The notes: generated by a model not told the origin, from the sequence alone. A stretch of 64,000 bases of DNA from Caryophanon latum (GCF_001700325.1 NZ_MATO01000003.1:1-64000); one strand, 5' to 3'; shown: positions 7,125 to 17,224, numbered from the stretch's first letter. Numbers and translations are program-made.

Positions 7125-8234
7125 ATGTTTACAGAGCAAACAATTGAACAGCAAATTTATACGTGGTTTGACTATTTCCACGCGAATCCTGAAGTGAGCT
7201 GGAAGGAGGTTGAGACGACGAACACACTTTCACGCATTTTAGACGACTTGCAAGTACCGTACCGACGTTTTGACGACGTAACAGGGCTTATTGCAGAAAT
7301 TGGTGAAGGCGACGACGTCATTGCGGTGCGTGCGGACATTGACGCATTATGGCAGGAAGTAAACGGCACGTGGCAGGCGAATCATTCATGTGGGCACGAT
7401 GCGAATATGTCAATGGTTCTTGGCGCGTTGCTGTACGTGAAGGAAGCGGCGTTAAACAAGCGCGTCCGTTTCATTTTCCAGCCAGCAGAGGAGCAAGGGA
7501 ACGGAGCGATTTCAATGATTGAACGCGGCGCATTAGACGATGTGACGCATTTATTCGGCGTGCATTTACGTCCGCAAGAAGAGCTTATGTTCGGGCAAGT
7601 GTCGCCGGCCATTCATCACGGCGCGGCATATTTTTTACAAGGAAAAATACTTGGCGTTGATGCACATGGGGCACGCCCTCATCAAGGAAAAAGTGCAATC
7701 GATGTGTTTGCGGCGATGCATCAGCAACTAGCGATGATGCATATCGATCCGTTTGAAGTATGCTCGGCGAAAATTACAAAAATGGTCGCGGACGGTGGTG
7801 GTGTGAACATTATCGCAGGAACGGGTGAGTTTTCAATCGACGTGCGCGCGCAAAAAAACGACGTGCTGCAGCTGCAAAAAACGCGCATTGAGGAGATTTT
7901 TAACAACTTACAGCGACAGTTTGACGTAGAGCTACAGTGGGAGTGGCAAGACTTTACACCAGGAGCGCAAGTATCAGCAGAGGCGGTGGCGATTACGGAG
8001 CGTGCATTAGCGACAACGTTCCCGAGTGAGGCAATCGCACCTTCAGTACATACGCCAGGCAGCGATGACTTCCATTGCTACACGATTGCGAAGCCGACAC
8101 TGCATGCGGCAATGATTGGCATCGGAGCGGATTTAGCGCCAGGGCTGCATCATCCACTTATGACGTTTAAGAAGGAGGCGTTGTTGATCGGTGCAAAGGC
8201 GGTAGCGGCAACGTTAATCGAGGCGGCGAAATAG
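7125..8234 (+). CDS. M20 family metallo-amidohydrolase
   Basis: 369-aa zinc-dependent amidohydrolase of the M20D type (N-acyl-amino-acid deacylase / YxeP-like). Motifs: RADIDAL (69-75), the metal-binding CGHDANM (Cys89, His91), the catalytic EE (122-123), VHLRP His147 and a C-terminal LHHP. Such enzymes release amino acids from N-acyl derivatives or act in peptidoglycan and sulfur-compound salvage; substrate is unknown. ATG at 7125 has AAAGGTGG seven bases upstream; longer frames start inside the previous terminator. It precedes the deoxynucleotidase gene by 61 bases and may be cotranscribed with it. Confidence 0.88.
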   Translation: MFTEQTIEQQIYTWFDYFHANPEVSWKEVETTNTLSRILDDLQVPYRRFDDVTGLIAEIGEGDDVIAVRADIDALWQEVNGTWQANHSCGHDANMSMVLGALLYVKEAALNKRVRFIFQPAEEQGNGAISMIERGALDDVTHLFGVHLRPQEELMFGQVSPAIHHGAAYFLQGKILGVDAHGARPHQGKSAIDVFAAMHQQLAMMHIDPFEVCSAKITKMVADGGGVNIIAGTGEFSIDVRAQKNDVLQLQKTRIEEIFNNLQRQFDVELQWEWQDFTPGAQVSAEAVAITERALATTFPSEAIAPSVHTPGSDDFHCYTIAKPTLHAAMIGIGADLAPGLHHPLMTFKKEALLIGAKAVAATLIEAAK

Positions 8235-8295
8235 TTGCACGAATGTTGTGAAAACATGTAAGCTTAGTCGTAGTATAGATTAGATGGAGGGTTTT

Positions 8296-8841
8296 ATGAG
8301 AAAAAGCATTGCAGTAGATATGGACCAAGTGCTAGCGAATTTTTTTGATAAAATTTTAGTAGAGGCGCGCGCACTGTACGGTAAAGAACTAACGATAAAA
8401 GAAATTTTCCAAGGTGAGCACGACGCGGAAGATCAACGCAAGTTTTGGGAAATGGTAAACGAGCCAGGCTTTTTCCGCGACTTAGCTGTTTTAGATGAAG
8501 ACGCATATGACGTATTGAAAGAATTAAATGAAACGTACGACATTTACATTGCGACAGCGGCAATGGACGTGCCAGGAAGCTTTACAGCGAAATATGAATG
8601 GCTGCTTGAGCACTTCCCATTTTTAAACCCGCAATACTTCATTTTCTGTGGCAATAAAAAAGTCGTGAACGCCGATTACTTAATTGACGATACGGTGCAG
8701 CAGTTACGCAACTTCACAGGGCAAGGGATTTTATTTGACCAGCCGACGAACGCAGGGAGCGACGAATTCCCACGCGTATATGGCTGGAAAGGCGTACGCG
8801 AATATTTCGCAAACGTCGAAGTGGAAGTTAATACAAAATAG
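8296..8841 (+). CDS. 5'(3')-deoxyribonucleotidase-like HAD hydrolase
   Basis: 181 aa, HAD superfamily of the NT5C type. The nucleophile motif is DMDQVLANF (Asp8, Asp10), the middle shows YIATAAM (motif II Thr) and the end of the catalytic core is ADYLIDDTVQQL (motif IV acidic pair). The family dephosphorylates deoxynucleoside monophosphates. ATG at 8296 with GGAGG five bases upstream is preferred to the GGAGG-overlapping ATG at 8284. A terminator follows directly. Confidence 0.85.
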   Translation: MRKSIAVDMDQVLANFFDKILVEARALYGKELTIKEIFQGEHDAEDQRKFWEMVNEPGFFRDLAVLDEDAYDVLKELNETYDIYIATAAMDVPGSFTAKYEWLLEHFPFLNPQYFIFCGNKKVVNADYLIDDTVQQLRNFTGQGILFDQPTNAGSDEFPRVYGWKGVREYFANVEVEVNTK

Positions 8842-8848
8842 CAAAACG

Positions 8849-8890
8849 GAGAATTGTTTCGAAAGTTTGTCGAACACAATTCTCTTTTTT
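8849..8890 (+). terminator. Terminator after the deoxynucleotidase gene
   Basis: GAGAATTGT / ACAATTCTC stem with T6. Confidence 0.9.
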
Positions 8891-8933
8891 ATATTTTTGA
8901 GCAAATGATCGTATTCGATAGTACGTTTGTGAC

Positions 8934-8939
8934 TATAAT
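8934..8939 (+). promoter_or_regulatory. -10 box of the 81-aa ORF
   Basis: TATAAT 35 bases before the preferred GTG start; the -35 is weak (ATTCGA region). Confidence 0.45.
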
Positions 8940-8973
8940 GATGAGAGACATTTTTGGAAAGGACGACAAACAA

Positions 8974-9219
8974 GTGGTCATTTTAGCAGAGCAGCAACAA
9001 ACGTTAACAGAACAACTCCAGCATTTCGTCATTACGGCTGTAACGGCGGACGGCTTTGTACTAAGCGAGCGTGGCGATGCGCTATATAAACGATATCGCT
9101 TCGTAGACTTTCATGACGTCGAAACGCAGCAATCGCTATTAAGTAAAGGCTGGGTCGGTACAGCAATCATCATGTATAACGATGAGCCAGCAATTCAGTT
9201 TCGTCAGCAAGTGAAGTAA
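8974..9219 (+). CDS. Hypothetical protein (81 aa)
   Basis: Unrecognised small soluble protein with a mixed alpha/beta pattern (VILAEQQQTLTEQLQHFVIT, then HDVETQQSLLSKGWVGTAI). The open frame begins upstream inside the previous terminator, so that start is not credible. GTG at 8974 follows GGAAAGGA by ten bases and lies downstream of a TATAAT box; ATG at 8939 or 8942 is the alternative and would add about eleven residues. It has its own promoter and terminator. Function unknown. Confidence 0.6.
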   Translation: MVILAEQQQTLTEQLQHFVITAVTADGFVLSERGDALYKRYRFVDFHDVETQQSLLSKGWVGTAIIMYNDEPAIQFRQQVK

Positions 9220-9264
9220 AAAAGAGTGTGCAGCAGTCAACGTCGACTGTCGCACACTCTTTTT
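9219..9264. terminator. Bidirectional terminator
   Basis: AAAGAGTGTGC / GCACACTCTTT with an inner AGTC/GACT stem; A-run on the left and T-run on the right. It serves both the 81-aa ORF and the converging FhuF-like gene. Confidence 0.88.
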
Positions 9265-9267
9265 GCG

Positions 9268-9981
9268 TTATTGAATTGGACAGTGTCCACAAGCCATTAA
9301 GCCAGGGATGTCTTTTGATAAGCAGCAGCTTTTACGAATGGGCACATCGATAAGCTTCGATGGATGTGCGCCGCCTGTATATTCCGCAAATAACGATTTA
9401 TCGGAAAAGCGCGCCCATACTTTCGGGTTTTCTAACAGTTCTAAATCGTCCATCGCTTGATCGGCAAGCCCTGGGTTACTAAGCAGCGTATGGTAATGCC
9501 ACACTAAGTAGCCGAAAAAGTTTTCCCAGATCGTTAGCGGGGAAATCGTTGTCGTTTTCCGCACTTGGCGCATTACTTCGTGACCTTGCTGGAATAAAAT
9601 TTTGCTAATGACTTGCTCGCGCTCGTCGTCGTCCACGTAGCGCCAGTCGTTCGGATTCACGAACATGCCGACTGTATGTACGCCGTATTCCTCTGTTATA
9701 TCAAAGCAAATGTCGCTCACTTTGCCGTCCCAAATTTCATCATACGCAGCGAGCATGTAAAATTGTAGCGCGAAAAACATGCCGTAACGTCGTGTGAAAT
9801 GCGATACAGCGGCAGTTTCCGTCGCAGCACCTGTAATGCCGACCATTAAGTTTGCGAAATCGCCGTGGAAAAACTCACGGTGTAAAATATGTTCCATTGT
9901 AAATAGCGTGCGCTTCGGTTCCGTTGTGTAAATGCTATATGAGTTTAATAAGCGCACTTGATCCATTGTTAAAGCGGGCAT
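9268..9981 (-). CDS. FhuF-like siderophore-iron reductase (2Fe-2S)
   Basis: About 237 aa. The C-terminus carries CC-x10-C-x2-C (CCLSKDIPGLMACGHC), the cysteine pattern that holds the [2Fe-2S] cluster in FhuF-type ferric-siderophore reductases. The N-terminal helical part (HILHREFFHGDFANLMVG, LWHYH-like segment) fits the IucA/IucC-related FhuF fold. Such proteins reduce ferric siderophores in the cytoplasm to release iron. ATG at 9981 is chosen because AAGGTG lies nine bases upstream; GTG/ATG at 9993/9990 overlap that ribosome site. No clear Fur box directly upstream, although two lie 600-850 bases away before the small RNAs. Confidence 0.78.
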   Translation of the reverse strand: MPALTMDQVRLLNSYSIYTTEPKRTLFTMEHILHREFFHGDFANLMVGITGAATETAAVSHFTRRYGMFFALQFYMLAAYDEIWDGKVSDICFDITEEYGVHTVGMFVNPNDWRYVDDDEREQVISKILFQQGHEVMRQVRKTTTISPLTIWENFFGYLVWHYHTLLSNPGLADQAMDDLELLENPKVWARFSDKSLFAEYTGGAHPSKLIDVPIRKSCCLSKDIPGLMACGHCPIQ

Positions 9982-10018
9982 GTTTGTCATCACCTTATCG
10001 TTATATTTTCATCTCGGC

Positions 10019-10036
10019 GTGTTGGCTAATCAACAC
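10019..10036. repeat. Solo terminal repeat of the MITE-like family
   Basis: GTGTTG-GCTAAT-CAACAC contains the 12-base terminal motif GCTAATCAACAC of the family and a short inverted copy next to it, with no core. It may be what is left after the interior was lost, in the promoter region between the FhuF-like and DUF4395 genes. Confidence 0.5.
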
Positions 10037-10067
10037 ATAGGATTTTCATCTATTATAATTCATTCCA

Positions 10068-10096
10068 TTGCATTTTGCCGCCATATCGTTTACAAT
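10068..10096 (+). promoter_or_regulatory. Sigma-A promoter of the DUF4395 gene
   Basis: TTGCAT-N17-TACAAT, 31 bases before the start codon. Confidence 0.65.
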
Positions 10097-10126
10097 CTTT
10101 AATACCTAGAAAGAAGGTTGGTTATT

Positions 10127-10543
10127 ATGATACGTTCCATTCCTCGTCCTGTCGTGCGGGCGAATCAAGTCGTTATTTTTGTAACGAGTGTGCTGACGAT
10201 TGTTACAGGACAGGCATTGTTATTACTCATTCCGCTTATTGCGAACTTGCTTGGACTCGTTCGCTTCAATCCGATTATGCGCATCGCAGCGTTATGTTTA
10301 CGCAAGCCAAAAAGCAGCTACATACCAGAGGACGTCAATCAGCAGCGCTTCAACTCATACATTGCGATTGCGTGCTTAGCGTTATCGTTTGCTGGATTCA
10401 TGCTCGGTATAAATGCGATTGGCTACGCGTTTAGTGCGATGGTGGCGATCGCGTCAGGCATTGCGTTATGCGGCTTTTGTATCGGCTGCTTTTTACATTT
10501 TCAGTTGAAGCAGTGGCAATACCGTCGCTCGCTTTCGAAGTAA
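10127..10543 (+). CDS. DUF4395 family membrane protein
   Basis: 138 aa. An N-terminal hydrophobic pair (VVIFVTSVLTIVTGQALLLL and following), a central RKPKS loop and two further spans with conserved Cys residues (CGFCIGCF near 118-125) fit DUF4395, a membrane family often found with or fused to thioredoxin or rhodanese domains. The CxxC within the last span suggests thiol chemistry or metal handling at the membrane, which is inference. ATG at 10127 has AAGAAGG ten bases upstream. The gene ends 24 bases before the control region of the tandem small RNAs. Confidence 0.75.
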   Translation: MIRSIPRPVVRANQVVIFVTSVLTIVTGQALLLLIPLIANLLGLVRFNPIMRIAALCLRKPKSSYIPEDVNQQRFNSYIAIACLALSFAGFMLGINAIGYAFSAMVAIASGIALCGFCIGCFLHFQLKQWQYRRSLSK

Positions 10544-10566
10544 ATGAAAATATTCTCAATTAGATG

Positions 10567-10595
10567 TTGACTTTCTAATTGATAAGCATTATCAT
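10567..10595 (+). promoter_or_regulatory. Sigma-A promoter with Fur box, small RNA 1
   Basis: TTGACT-N17-TATCAT. The -10 region is covered by TGATAAG-C-ATTATCA (10580-10594), 14 of 15 positions of the 7-1-7 Fur consensus TGATAAT-N-ATTATCA. A 9-base inverted repeat TCAATTAGA / TCTAATTGA flanks the -35. Bound Fur would block RNA polymerase, so expression is expected on iron limitation. Confidence 0.8.
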
Positions 10596-10601
10596 TGAGA
10601 C

Positions 10602-10771
10602 ATAAGGTAATTCCTTTTCACAAAAACAGTTGTGATAAGGTAGGATTTAGCCGCTTTTCTCCAGAAGTTAGCTAATCCTAATAATACTTACGCGCCTAGA
10701 ACCCCCCTCATAATTTTAGGCAGTGTAAACTTTCTCCGTGCACCACGTTCTCTCCAAACGTGGTGTTTTTT
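10602..10771 (+). ncRNA. Fur-regulated small RNA 1 (C-rich loop, FsrA/IsrR-like by architecture)
   Basis: About 170 nt from the inferred start to the T-run. Structure visible: a small stem TCACA/TGTGA (10618-10635), a stem GGATTTAGC / GCTAATCC (10643-10678) enclosing TTTTCTCC, a hairpin CCTA/TAGG (10695-10720) whose loop is ACCCCCCTCAT, and a terminator CACCACG/CGTGGTG with TTCTCTCC in its loop. Three C/U-rich loops could pair with Shine-Dalgarno sequences. B. subtilis FsrA and S. aureus IsrR are Fur-controlled RNAs of this style; direct homology is not established. No ORF with a ribosome site lies within. Confidence 0.75.
10741..10771 (+). terminator. Intrinsic terminator of small RNA 1
   Basis: CACCACG-TTCTCTCCAAA-CGTGGTG then T6. 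Confidence 0.92.
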
Positions 10772-10773
10772 AT

Positions 10774-10800
10774 TTCTCAATTAGAATATATAATTGAGAA
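10774..10800. repeat. Inverted repeat upstream of small RNA 2
   Basis: TTCTCAATT / AATTGAGAA with a 9-base spacer, seven bases before the second TTGACT. It could be an extra operator. A related but imperfect element TGAAAATATTCTCA precedes copy 1 at 10545-10558. Confidence 0.6.
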
Positions 10801-10806
10801 TATATG

Positions 10807-10835
10807 TTGACTTTTAAGTTGAGAAATATTATCAT
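10807..10835 (+). promoter_or_regulatory. Sigma-A promoter with Fur box, small RNA 2
   Basis: TTGACT-N17-TATCAT, identical in boxes and spacing to copy 1 and exactly 240 bases downstream. Overlapping TGAGAAA-T-ATTATCA (10820-10834) is a weaker Fur box. Confidence 0.75.
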
Positions 10836-10841
10836 TTAGAT

Positions 10842-11004
10842 ATAAAGATTACACCTTCTCACAAAAACAGTTGTGAAAGGATCGAGTTTAGCGCTTTTCT
10901 CCAGAAGTTAGCTTCACTCTAACAGTATGCTTGCCTGAAACCCCCCTCATATTTTAGGCAGTGTGAACTCCAAGCCGGCGCTCTCTCCAAGCGTCGGTTT
11001 TTTT
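10842..11004 (+). ncRNA. Fur-regulated small RNA 2 (tandem paralogue)
   Basis: About 162 nt and parallel to copy 1 throughout. It keeps ACAAAAACAGTTGTGA, TTTTCTCCAGAAGTTAGC and the loop ACCCCCCTCAT (10940-10950) presented by GCCT/AGGC (10933-10959). Where copy 1 has GGAT paired with ATCC, copy 2 has GAGT paired with ACTC, a compensatory change that supports the stem in both. The terminator stem also changed on both sides. This points to two functional RNAs rather than one gene and a decaying copy. It is followed by the 49-aa membrane protein gene. Confidence 0.75.
10975..11004 (+). terminator. Intrinsic terminator of small RNA 2
   Basis: CCGGCGC-TCTCTCCAA-GCGTCGG then T7; one G-T wobble pair in the stem. 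Confidence 0.9.
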
Positions 11005-11132
11005 GTCGTTGTGCGGTACGTAAGACGAGCTGATGCGTGACGGTGTACAATATAATAAAAGGCAACGTCGTGACTGCGAGCTGCATCACATGTTTAGCTA
11101 ATTCGTCCACATATGAGAAATGAGGTGATAAC

Positions 11133-11282
11133 GTGCGTCAATATATTTTAGGAGCTGTTTTATTAGCGTTTGCAGCGTACTTAAGCATAAATGGCTCAAC
11201 ATGGTGGTGGCTATCGCTCATTTTAGGTAGCGTGCTCATCGTGCTCGGAAATTTCAATCGTCGTAAACAAAAAACTAAATAG
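11133..11282 (+). CDS. Small two-span membrane protein (49 aa)
   Basis: GTG start with GAGGTGAT just upstream. The product has two hydrophobic segments (about 4-18 and 23-40) separated by NGSTWWW, and a basic tail NRRKQKTK, so both ends are probably cytoplasmic. Not recognised. A TATAAT at 11051-11056 may be its -10 box. It sits directly behind the two small RNAs, but nothing in its sequence ties it to iron. Confidence 0.65.
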   Translation: MRQYILGAVLLAFAAYLSINGSTWWWLSLILGSVLIVLGNFNRRKQKTK

Positions 11283-11326
11283 CGTTCTTTAAGTGTGTTA
11301 AATTGTCGAAAAATACAATAAATCGT

Positions 11327-11355
11327 TTGACTTGTATCGAAATGATGAATAAAAT
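11327..11355 (+). promoter_or_regulatory. Promoter of glpFK
   Basis: TTGACT-N17-TAAAAT, with about 130 nt of leader before the GlpF start codon. Confidence 0.72.
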
Positions 11356-11390
11356 GACAATAAGTTAACATTTTGTGGTTGTACATTTGT

Positions 11391-11454
11391 AAGCCCACGT
11401 CGTAAATCTACTCGAAAATAGCATCAGTAGGTTTTTAGCGCGTGGGCTTTTTTT
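11391..11454 (+). terminator. Leader terminator of glpFK (probable GlpP antitermination site)
   Basis: AAGCCCACG / CGTGGGCTT with T7 lies between promoter and glpF. In B. subtilis the glp leaders carry such a terminator, and GlpP with glycerol-3-phosphate lets transcription pass. The same logic is inferred here; glpP itself is not in the window. Confidence 0.75.
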
Positions 11455-11489
11455 GTACCTACAAACAAATCGCAATAAGGGGGAGTTGT

Positions 11490-13794
<2,305 letters not shown>

Positions 13795-13800
13795 CATGAC

Positions 13801-13843
13801 AAAAGGCACGAACGTTGATGTAACAGCGTTTCGTGCCTTTTTT
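13801..13843 (+). terminator. Terminator of glpFK
   Basis: AAAGGCACGAA / TTTCGTGCCTTT stem with a T-run, right after glpK. Confidence 0.9.
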
Positions 13844-13865
13844 ATATGCAGTAGTGAAGCAATTG

Positions 13866-14008
13866 GACGCGCGCGGCGAAACTTCTAGAGGAAAAGCGCG
13901 ACGCTTGAGACTTTACAGACACGAAGTATGAGTGTCGAGGAGGCTCAAGGAAGACGGTGAGCGTCACGTCCTGTGACACCGCCTTCAGAACAAACATCAT
14001 GTTCGCCC
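13866..14008. repeat. GC-rich hairpin repeat (copy without terminal repeats)
   Basis: Self-complementary blocks: GGCGAAACTTCTAGAGGAAAAGC, a central GCTTGAGAC ... GAGGAGGCTCAAG pair and a 3' GAACAAACATCATGTTCGC (13988-14006) that also occurs at 3162-3180. It resembles the core of the MITE-like elements but has no GCTAATCAACAC end. It lies between the glpK terminator and the pepT stop. Confidence 0.6.
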
Positions 14009-14027
14009 CCATAGCGCGACCAGTTTG

Positions 14028-15254
14028 TTACGCCTTTTGCTCAAATAGCTGCACAATTTCGATAATGACGTTCGTCGCTTTTTCCATCGTCTCAGCGCTT
14101 ACATATTCGTATTTACCGTGCATGTTTTCGCCACCTGCAAAAATGTTCGGTGTCGGCAGCCCCATAAATGAAAGCTGTGAGCCGTCTGTGCCGCCGCGAA
14201 TTGGCTGTACGATCGGTTCGATGTCGAGCTTTGCGAACGCTTCTTTCACGATGTCGACAATTTCAAACACCGGCGTAATTTTTTCGCCCATGTTGTAATA
14301 TTGGTCTTCCATTTCAAGCGTAATCGCATCGTCGCCGTAAATCGCTTGAATCATGTTCGCGGTGCGTCGCATATGCTCCTTCTTCTCCTCGAACTTGTCG
14401 CGGTCGTGGTCACGAATAATGTAGCTCATCGTTGCCTCTTCGATATGCCCGTTAAAGCTCATTAAATGAATGAAGCCTTCGTATCCTTCTGTTTTTTCCG
14501 GAACAGCGTCGCGTGGCATTTCGTTTTGGAACTGGATAGCCATTGTGATCGCGTTCACCATTTTATTTTTCGCAGAGCCTGGGTGTACACTCGTGCCGCG
14601 TGTCGTCACTTTTACACCGGCTGCATTAAAGCTTTCGTATTGCAGCTCGCCAAGTGGTCCGCCGTCCATCGTGTACGCGTAGTCTGCACCGAACGCTTTA
14701 ACGTCGAACTTATGAGGTCCGCGTCCGATTTCCTCGTCTGGTGTGAACGCTACACGAATGTCGCCGTGCTTCACTTCTGGGTGCTCGACTAAATAGTGCA
14801 TCGCTGTCATAATTTCTGCGATGCCTGCTTTGTCGTCTGCGCCAAGCAGCGTCGTACCGTCCGTTGTAATAAGCGTTTGCCCTTTATAGCCGGCAAGCTC
14901 TGGGAAGTCTGCAACGCGCATCGTCAGCTCGTCGTTTAGTGCGATGTCGCCGCCGTCATAGTTGTCGATGCGCTGTGGGTTGACGTTCGTGCCGCTAAAG
15001 TCCGTCGTCGTATCCACATGCGCTAAAAAGCCAATTGTCGGCACAGTTTTGTTTGTATTGCTAGGCAGCGTCGCAAATAAATAGCCGTTTTCATCGAGCG
15101 TAATGTCCGTTAAGCCGATGTCCGCAAGCTCTTGTTGTAACATATGCAATAAGTCGAATTGCTTTTTTGTTGACGGTGTTGTCGTTGAATTGAAATCAGA
15201 TTGTGTGTCGATTTTTACGTAGCGTAGTAAACGTTCGATTACTTGTTCTTTCAT
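14028..15254 (-). CDS. pepT: Peptidase T (tripeptidase)
   Basis: 408-aa zinc metallopeptidase of family M20B that removes the N-terminal residue from tripeptides in the cytoplasm. Visible metal and catalytic elements: [11 protein letters not shown] (His79, Asp81), LLGADDKAG (Asp ligand), TPDEEIGRG (catalytic Glu pair), the [11 protein letters not shown] dimerisation region, and the C-terminal [12 protein letters not shown] His ligand. Length is typical (about 408-410). ATG at 15254 has GGAGGG upstream. Monocistronic and facing glpK. Confidence 0.95.
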   Translation of the reverse strand: MKEQVIERLLRYVKIDTQSDFNSTTTPSTKKQFDLLHMLQQELADIGLTDITLDENGYLFATLPSNTNKTVPTIGFLAHVDTTTDFSGTNVNPQRIDNYDGGDIALNDELTMRVADFPELAGYKGQTLITTDGTTLLGADDKAGIAEIMTAMHYLVEHPEVKHGDIRVAFTPDEEIGRGPHKFDVKAFGADYAYTMDGGPLGELQYESFNAAGVKVTTRGTSVHPGSAKNKMVNAITMAIQFQNEMPRDAVPEKTEGYEGFIHLMSFNGHIEEATMSYIIRDHDRDKFEEKKEHMRRTANMIQAIYGDDAITLEMEDQYYNMGEKITPVFEIVDIVKEAFAKLDIEPIVQPIRGGTDGSQLSFMGLPTPNIFAGGENMHGKYEYVSAETMEKATNVIIEIVQLFEQKA

Positions 15255-15365
15255 GTAAAAACCCTCCTTTAATGTATATCGCTATTGTAGCACTTTACTT
15301 CGGTATTCGGAATATTTACGTTCTATATAGACGATGAGTGTATTGTAGCGTTTTGTTCGTTTGCT

Positions 15366-15423
15366 CTCCACATCGAGGCGCGCTTTTCCCGCAGCAGTCC
15401 TCCTCTTGTTTCGAGCCTCGTGC
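15366..15423. repeat. Fragment of the GC-rich hairpin repeat
   Basis: On the minus strand it reads GAGGAGGACTGCTGCGGGAA then AAGCGCGCCTCG, matching the GGCGGACTCCTGCGGGAA block of the copy at 18581. Only part of the element remains. Confidence 0.5.
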
Positions 15424-15515
15424 GCATTTTAAATTTCAATCATCATGTATATAGTGAATATTTGAAACTTTTTTATGCAGTTTTCCGTATATGTATGAAA
15501 GAAAGGGTGAGGGTA

Positions 15516-17189
15516 ATGGGAATGATGTTTGTATATGCTGCGATCGTCGCGCTCGTTGCGACAGCGATTATTGTGCCGTTAAAAAAGCCAGAATCGTTTA
15601 GTACGAAGCAGCAAGCAATCGCCGCAACTGTTATTTTTGGCATCGCGTTTATTGCGACGGCGATTGTTATTTATGTGACGAAAACGGATATGAACTGGCA
15701 TGCTTTTTGGCCGGTAATCGTTGCAGGGACGTTAATTGGCGCAGCGTTTTCAAAAGGTAAGGAGCAAATGGTGAAAAGCTTGTTATTTGTCGGTTCGCTG
15801 GGCGTTGTCGGCTATTTATTTGCCGCGCCAATTTTCAATGCAGGCGATAAATTTGAATCGGCACAAATGAATGAAGGGGTCGAAATTCAGCCGTTTGACG
15901 AAACGAAAACGCCTGCGAGTGTACCGCCACAATTTGCCGAAAACAAAATGAAAAAATCGTTTAGCCAAGTGCCGAACACGAGCTTTTATGAGCTAGGCAA
16001 TTTGCAAATTCAAAAGGTGAACGGTGAGTACGTCTACATCGCACCGGTCGAGTTTTCGGGCTTCTTTAAATGGTGGAACGGTGAGACGACACCAGGGTAC
16101 TTTATGTTAAGCGCGACCGATTCATCGGCGAATCCGAAATTTGTCGAAGCGGAAATGGCGTACGTGCCGTCAGCGTATTTAAATAGCGATTTAGAGCGTT
16201 ACATGCGCTTGCACTATCCGACGCTCGTATTTAACGGTGATGCACAGCTTGAAGTCGATGAGGACGGCAAACCGTATTACATTCGCACGTACGGAAAGTT
16301 CATTTCAGCGCGTGACGGCTTTGACGCGCAAGGCATTGTCATGGTCGATGCCGCAACAGGTGAGACGTCGAAGTTTGAACTTGAGGACGTACCTGCGTTT
16401 ATTGATGGCGCGATATCACCAGAGGCGGTGAGCTTACAAAATAGCTACTACGGCAATTACGTGCACGGCTACTGGAATAGTAAGTTCGGGAAAAAAGATG
16501 TGAAGCTGCCGTCAGATGAAGGTACGGAGGCGAACGTCAGCCCAATTTTTGATGAAAACGGCGACATGTATTACTTTACCGATTTCACAAGTCCGAAAGA
16601 AGGCGTTGATTCAATGCTCGGCTATGCGTTAACGAATGCGCGCACAGGTGAGGCGACGTATTATACGGGCAACACAGCAGAAGCATATATGGATTCACGC
16701 GGCGCATTAAACATCGTCGAGCGTCAATTTGTCGAGAAGGAATGGGAAGGCGAAATGCCGATTTTATATAATTTCTACGGCGAGGCGAGCTGGCTAACGG
16801 CGGTGCTTGATACGAACGGCTTCTTACAAAATTATTTCATCGTGTCAGCATCAAACCCTGAAATTTCAGCGTTTGCGACGACACCGAACGAGGCGCTTCG
16901 CTCATACCGCACAGCACTTAGTCGCGGCGGTGGAACAGTGGACGGCGCATCGAATGCGGAGGAATCGACCGTTACAGGAACAGTTTCACGCGTATATAAG
17001 GAGCGTTCAGGCGATTACACGATCGTATCGTTTTTATTACAAGACGGCACGAACTACATCGTTAGCTCTGAAAGTGTACCGCTCTCAATTTATTTACAGC
17101 AAGGTGACATCGTAGACATTACGTATGCAGCAACGGGCGAGCAGTTTTTACCGGTAAAAGCGCTCGTTATTCAAGGGTTAACACCGTAA
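15516..17189 (+). CDS. Large membrane-anchored protein of unknown function
   Basis: 557 aa. The N-terminal 115 residues hold four hydrophobic segments; the rest is a long hydrophilic domain rich in Tyr, Gly and Asp, with repeated beta-type patterns (FYELGNLQIQKVNGEYVYIA, FDENGDMYYFTDFT) and a C-terminal part like a small OB fold (VTGTVSRVYKERSGDYTIVS). I do not recognise the family; it looks like a sensor or envelope-associated protein. ATG at 15516 has AAGGGTGA close upstream; the longer frame (from 15420) starts in a repeat fragment. A shared terminator separates it from the next gene. Confidence 0.75.
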   Translation: MGMMFVYAAIVALVATAIIVPLKKPESFSTKQQAIAATVIFGIAFIATAIVIYVTKTDMNWHAFWPVIVAGTLIGAAFSKGKEQMVKSLLFVGSLGVVGYLFAAPIFNAGDKFESAQMNEGVEIQPFDETKTPASVPPQFAENKMKKSFSQVPNTSFYELGNLQIQKVNGEYVYIAPVEFSGFFKWWNGETTPGYFMLSATDSSANPKFVEAEMAYVPSAYLNSDLERYMRLHYPTLVFNGDAQLEVDEDGKPYYIRTYGKFISARDGFDAQGIVMVDAATGETSKFELEDVPAFIDGAISPEAVSLQNSYYGNYVHGYWNSKFGKKDVKLPSDEGTEANVSPIFDENGDMYYFTDFTSPKEGVDSMLGYALTNARTGEATYYTGNTAEAYMDSRGALNIVERQFVEKEWEGEMPILYNFYGEASWLTAVLDTNGFLQNYFIVSASNPEISAFATTPNEALRSYRTALSRGGGTVDGASNAEESTVTGTVSRVYKERSGDYTIVSFLLQDGTNYIVSSESVPLSIYLQQGDIVDITYAATGEQFLPVKALVIQGLTP

Positions 17190-17190
17190 C

Positions 17191-17224
17191 AAAAAAGGCG
17201 AATGCGTTTAGCATTCGCCTTTTG
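17191..17224. terminator. Bidirectional terminator
   Basis: GGCGAATGC-GTTTA-GCATTCGCC with A6 before and T4 after. It overlaps the last codons of the converging 142-aa gene. Confidence 0.9.

Noticed and set aside
10919-11110. 63-aa minus-strand frame across small RNA 2
   Set aside because: It lies antisense to the conserved RNA and its terminator, without a ribosome site; the conservation pattern follows RNA stems and not codons.
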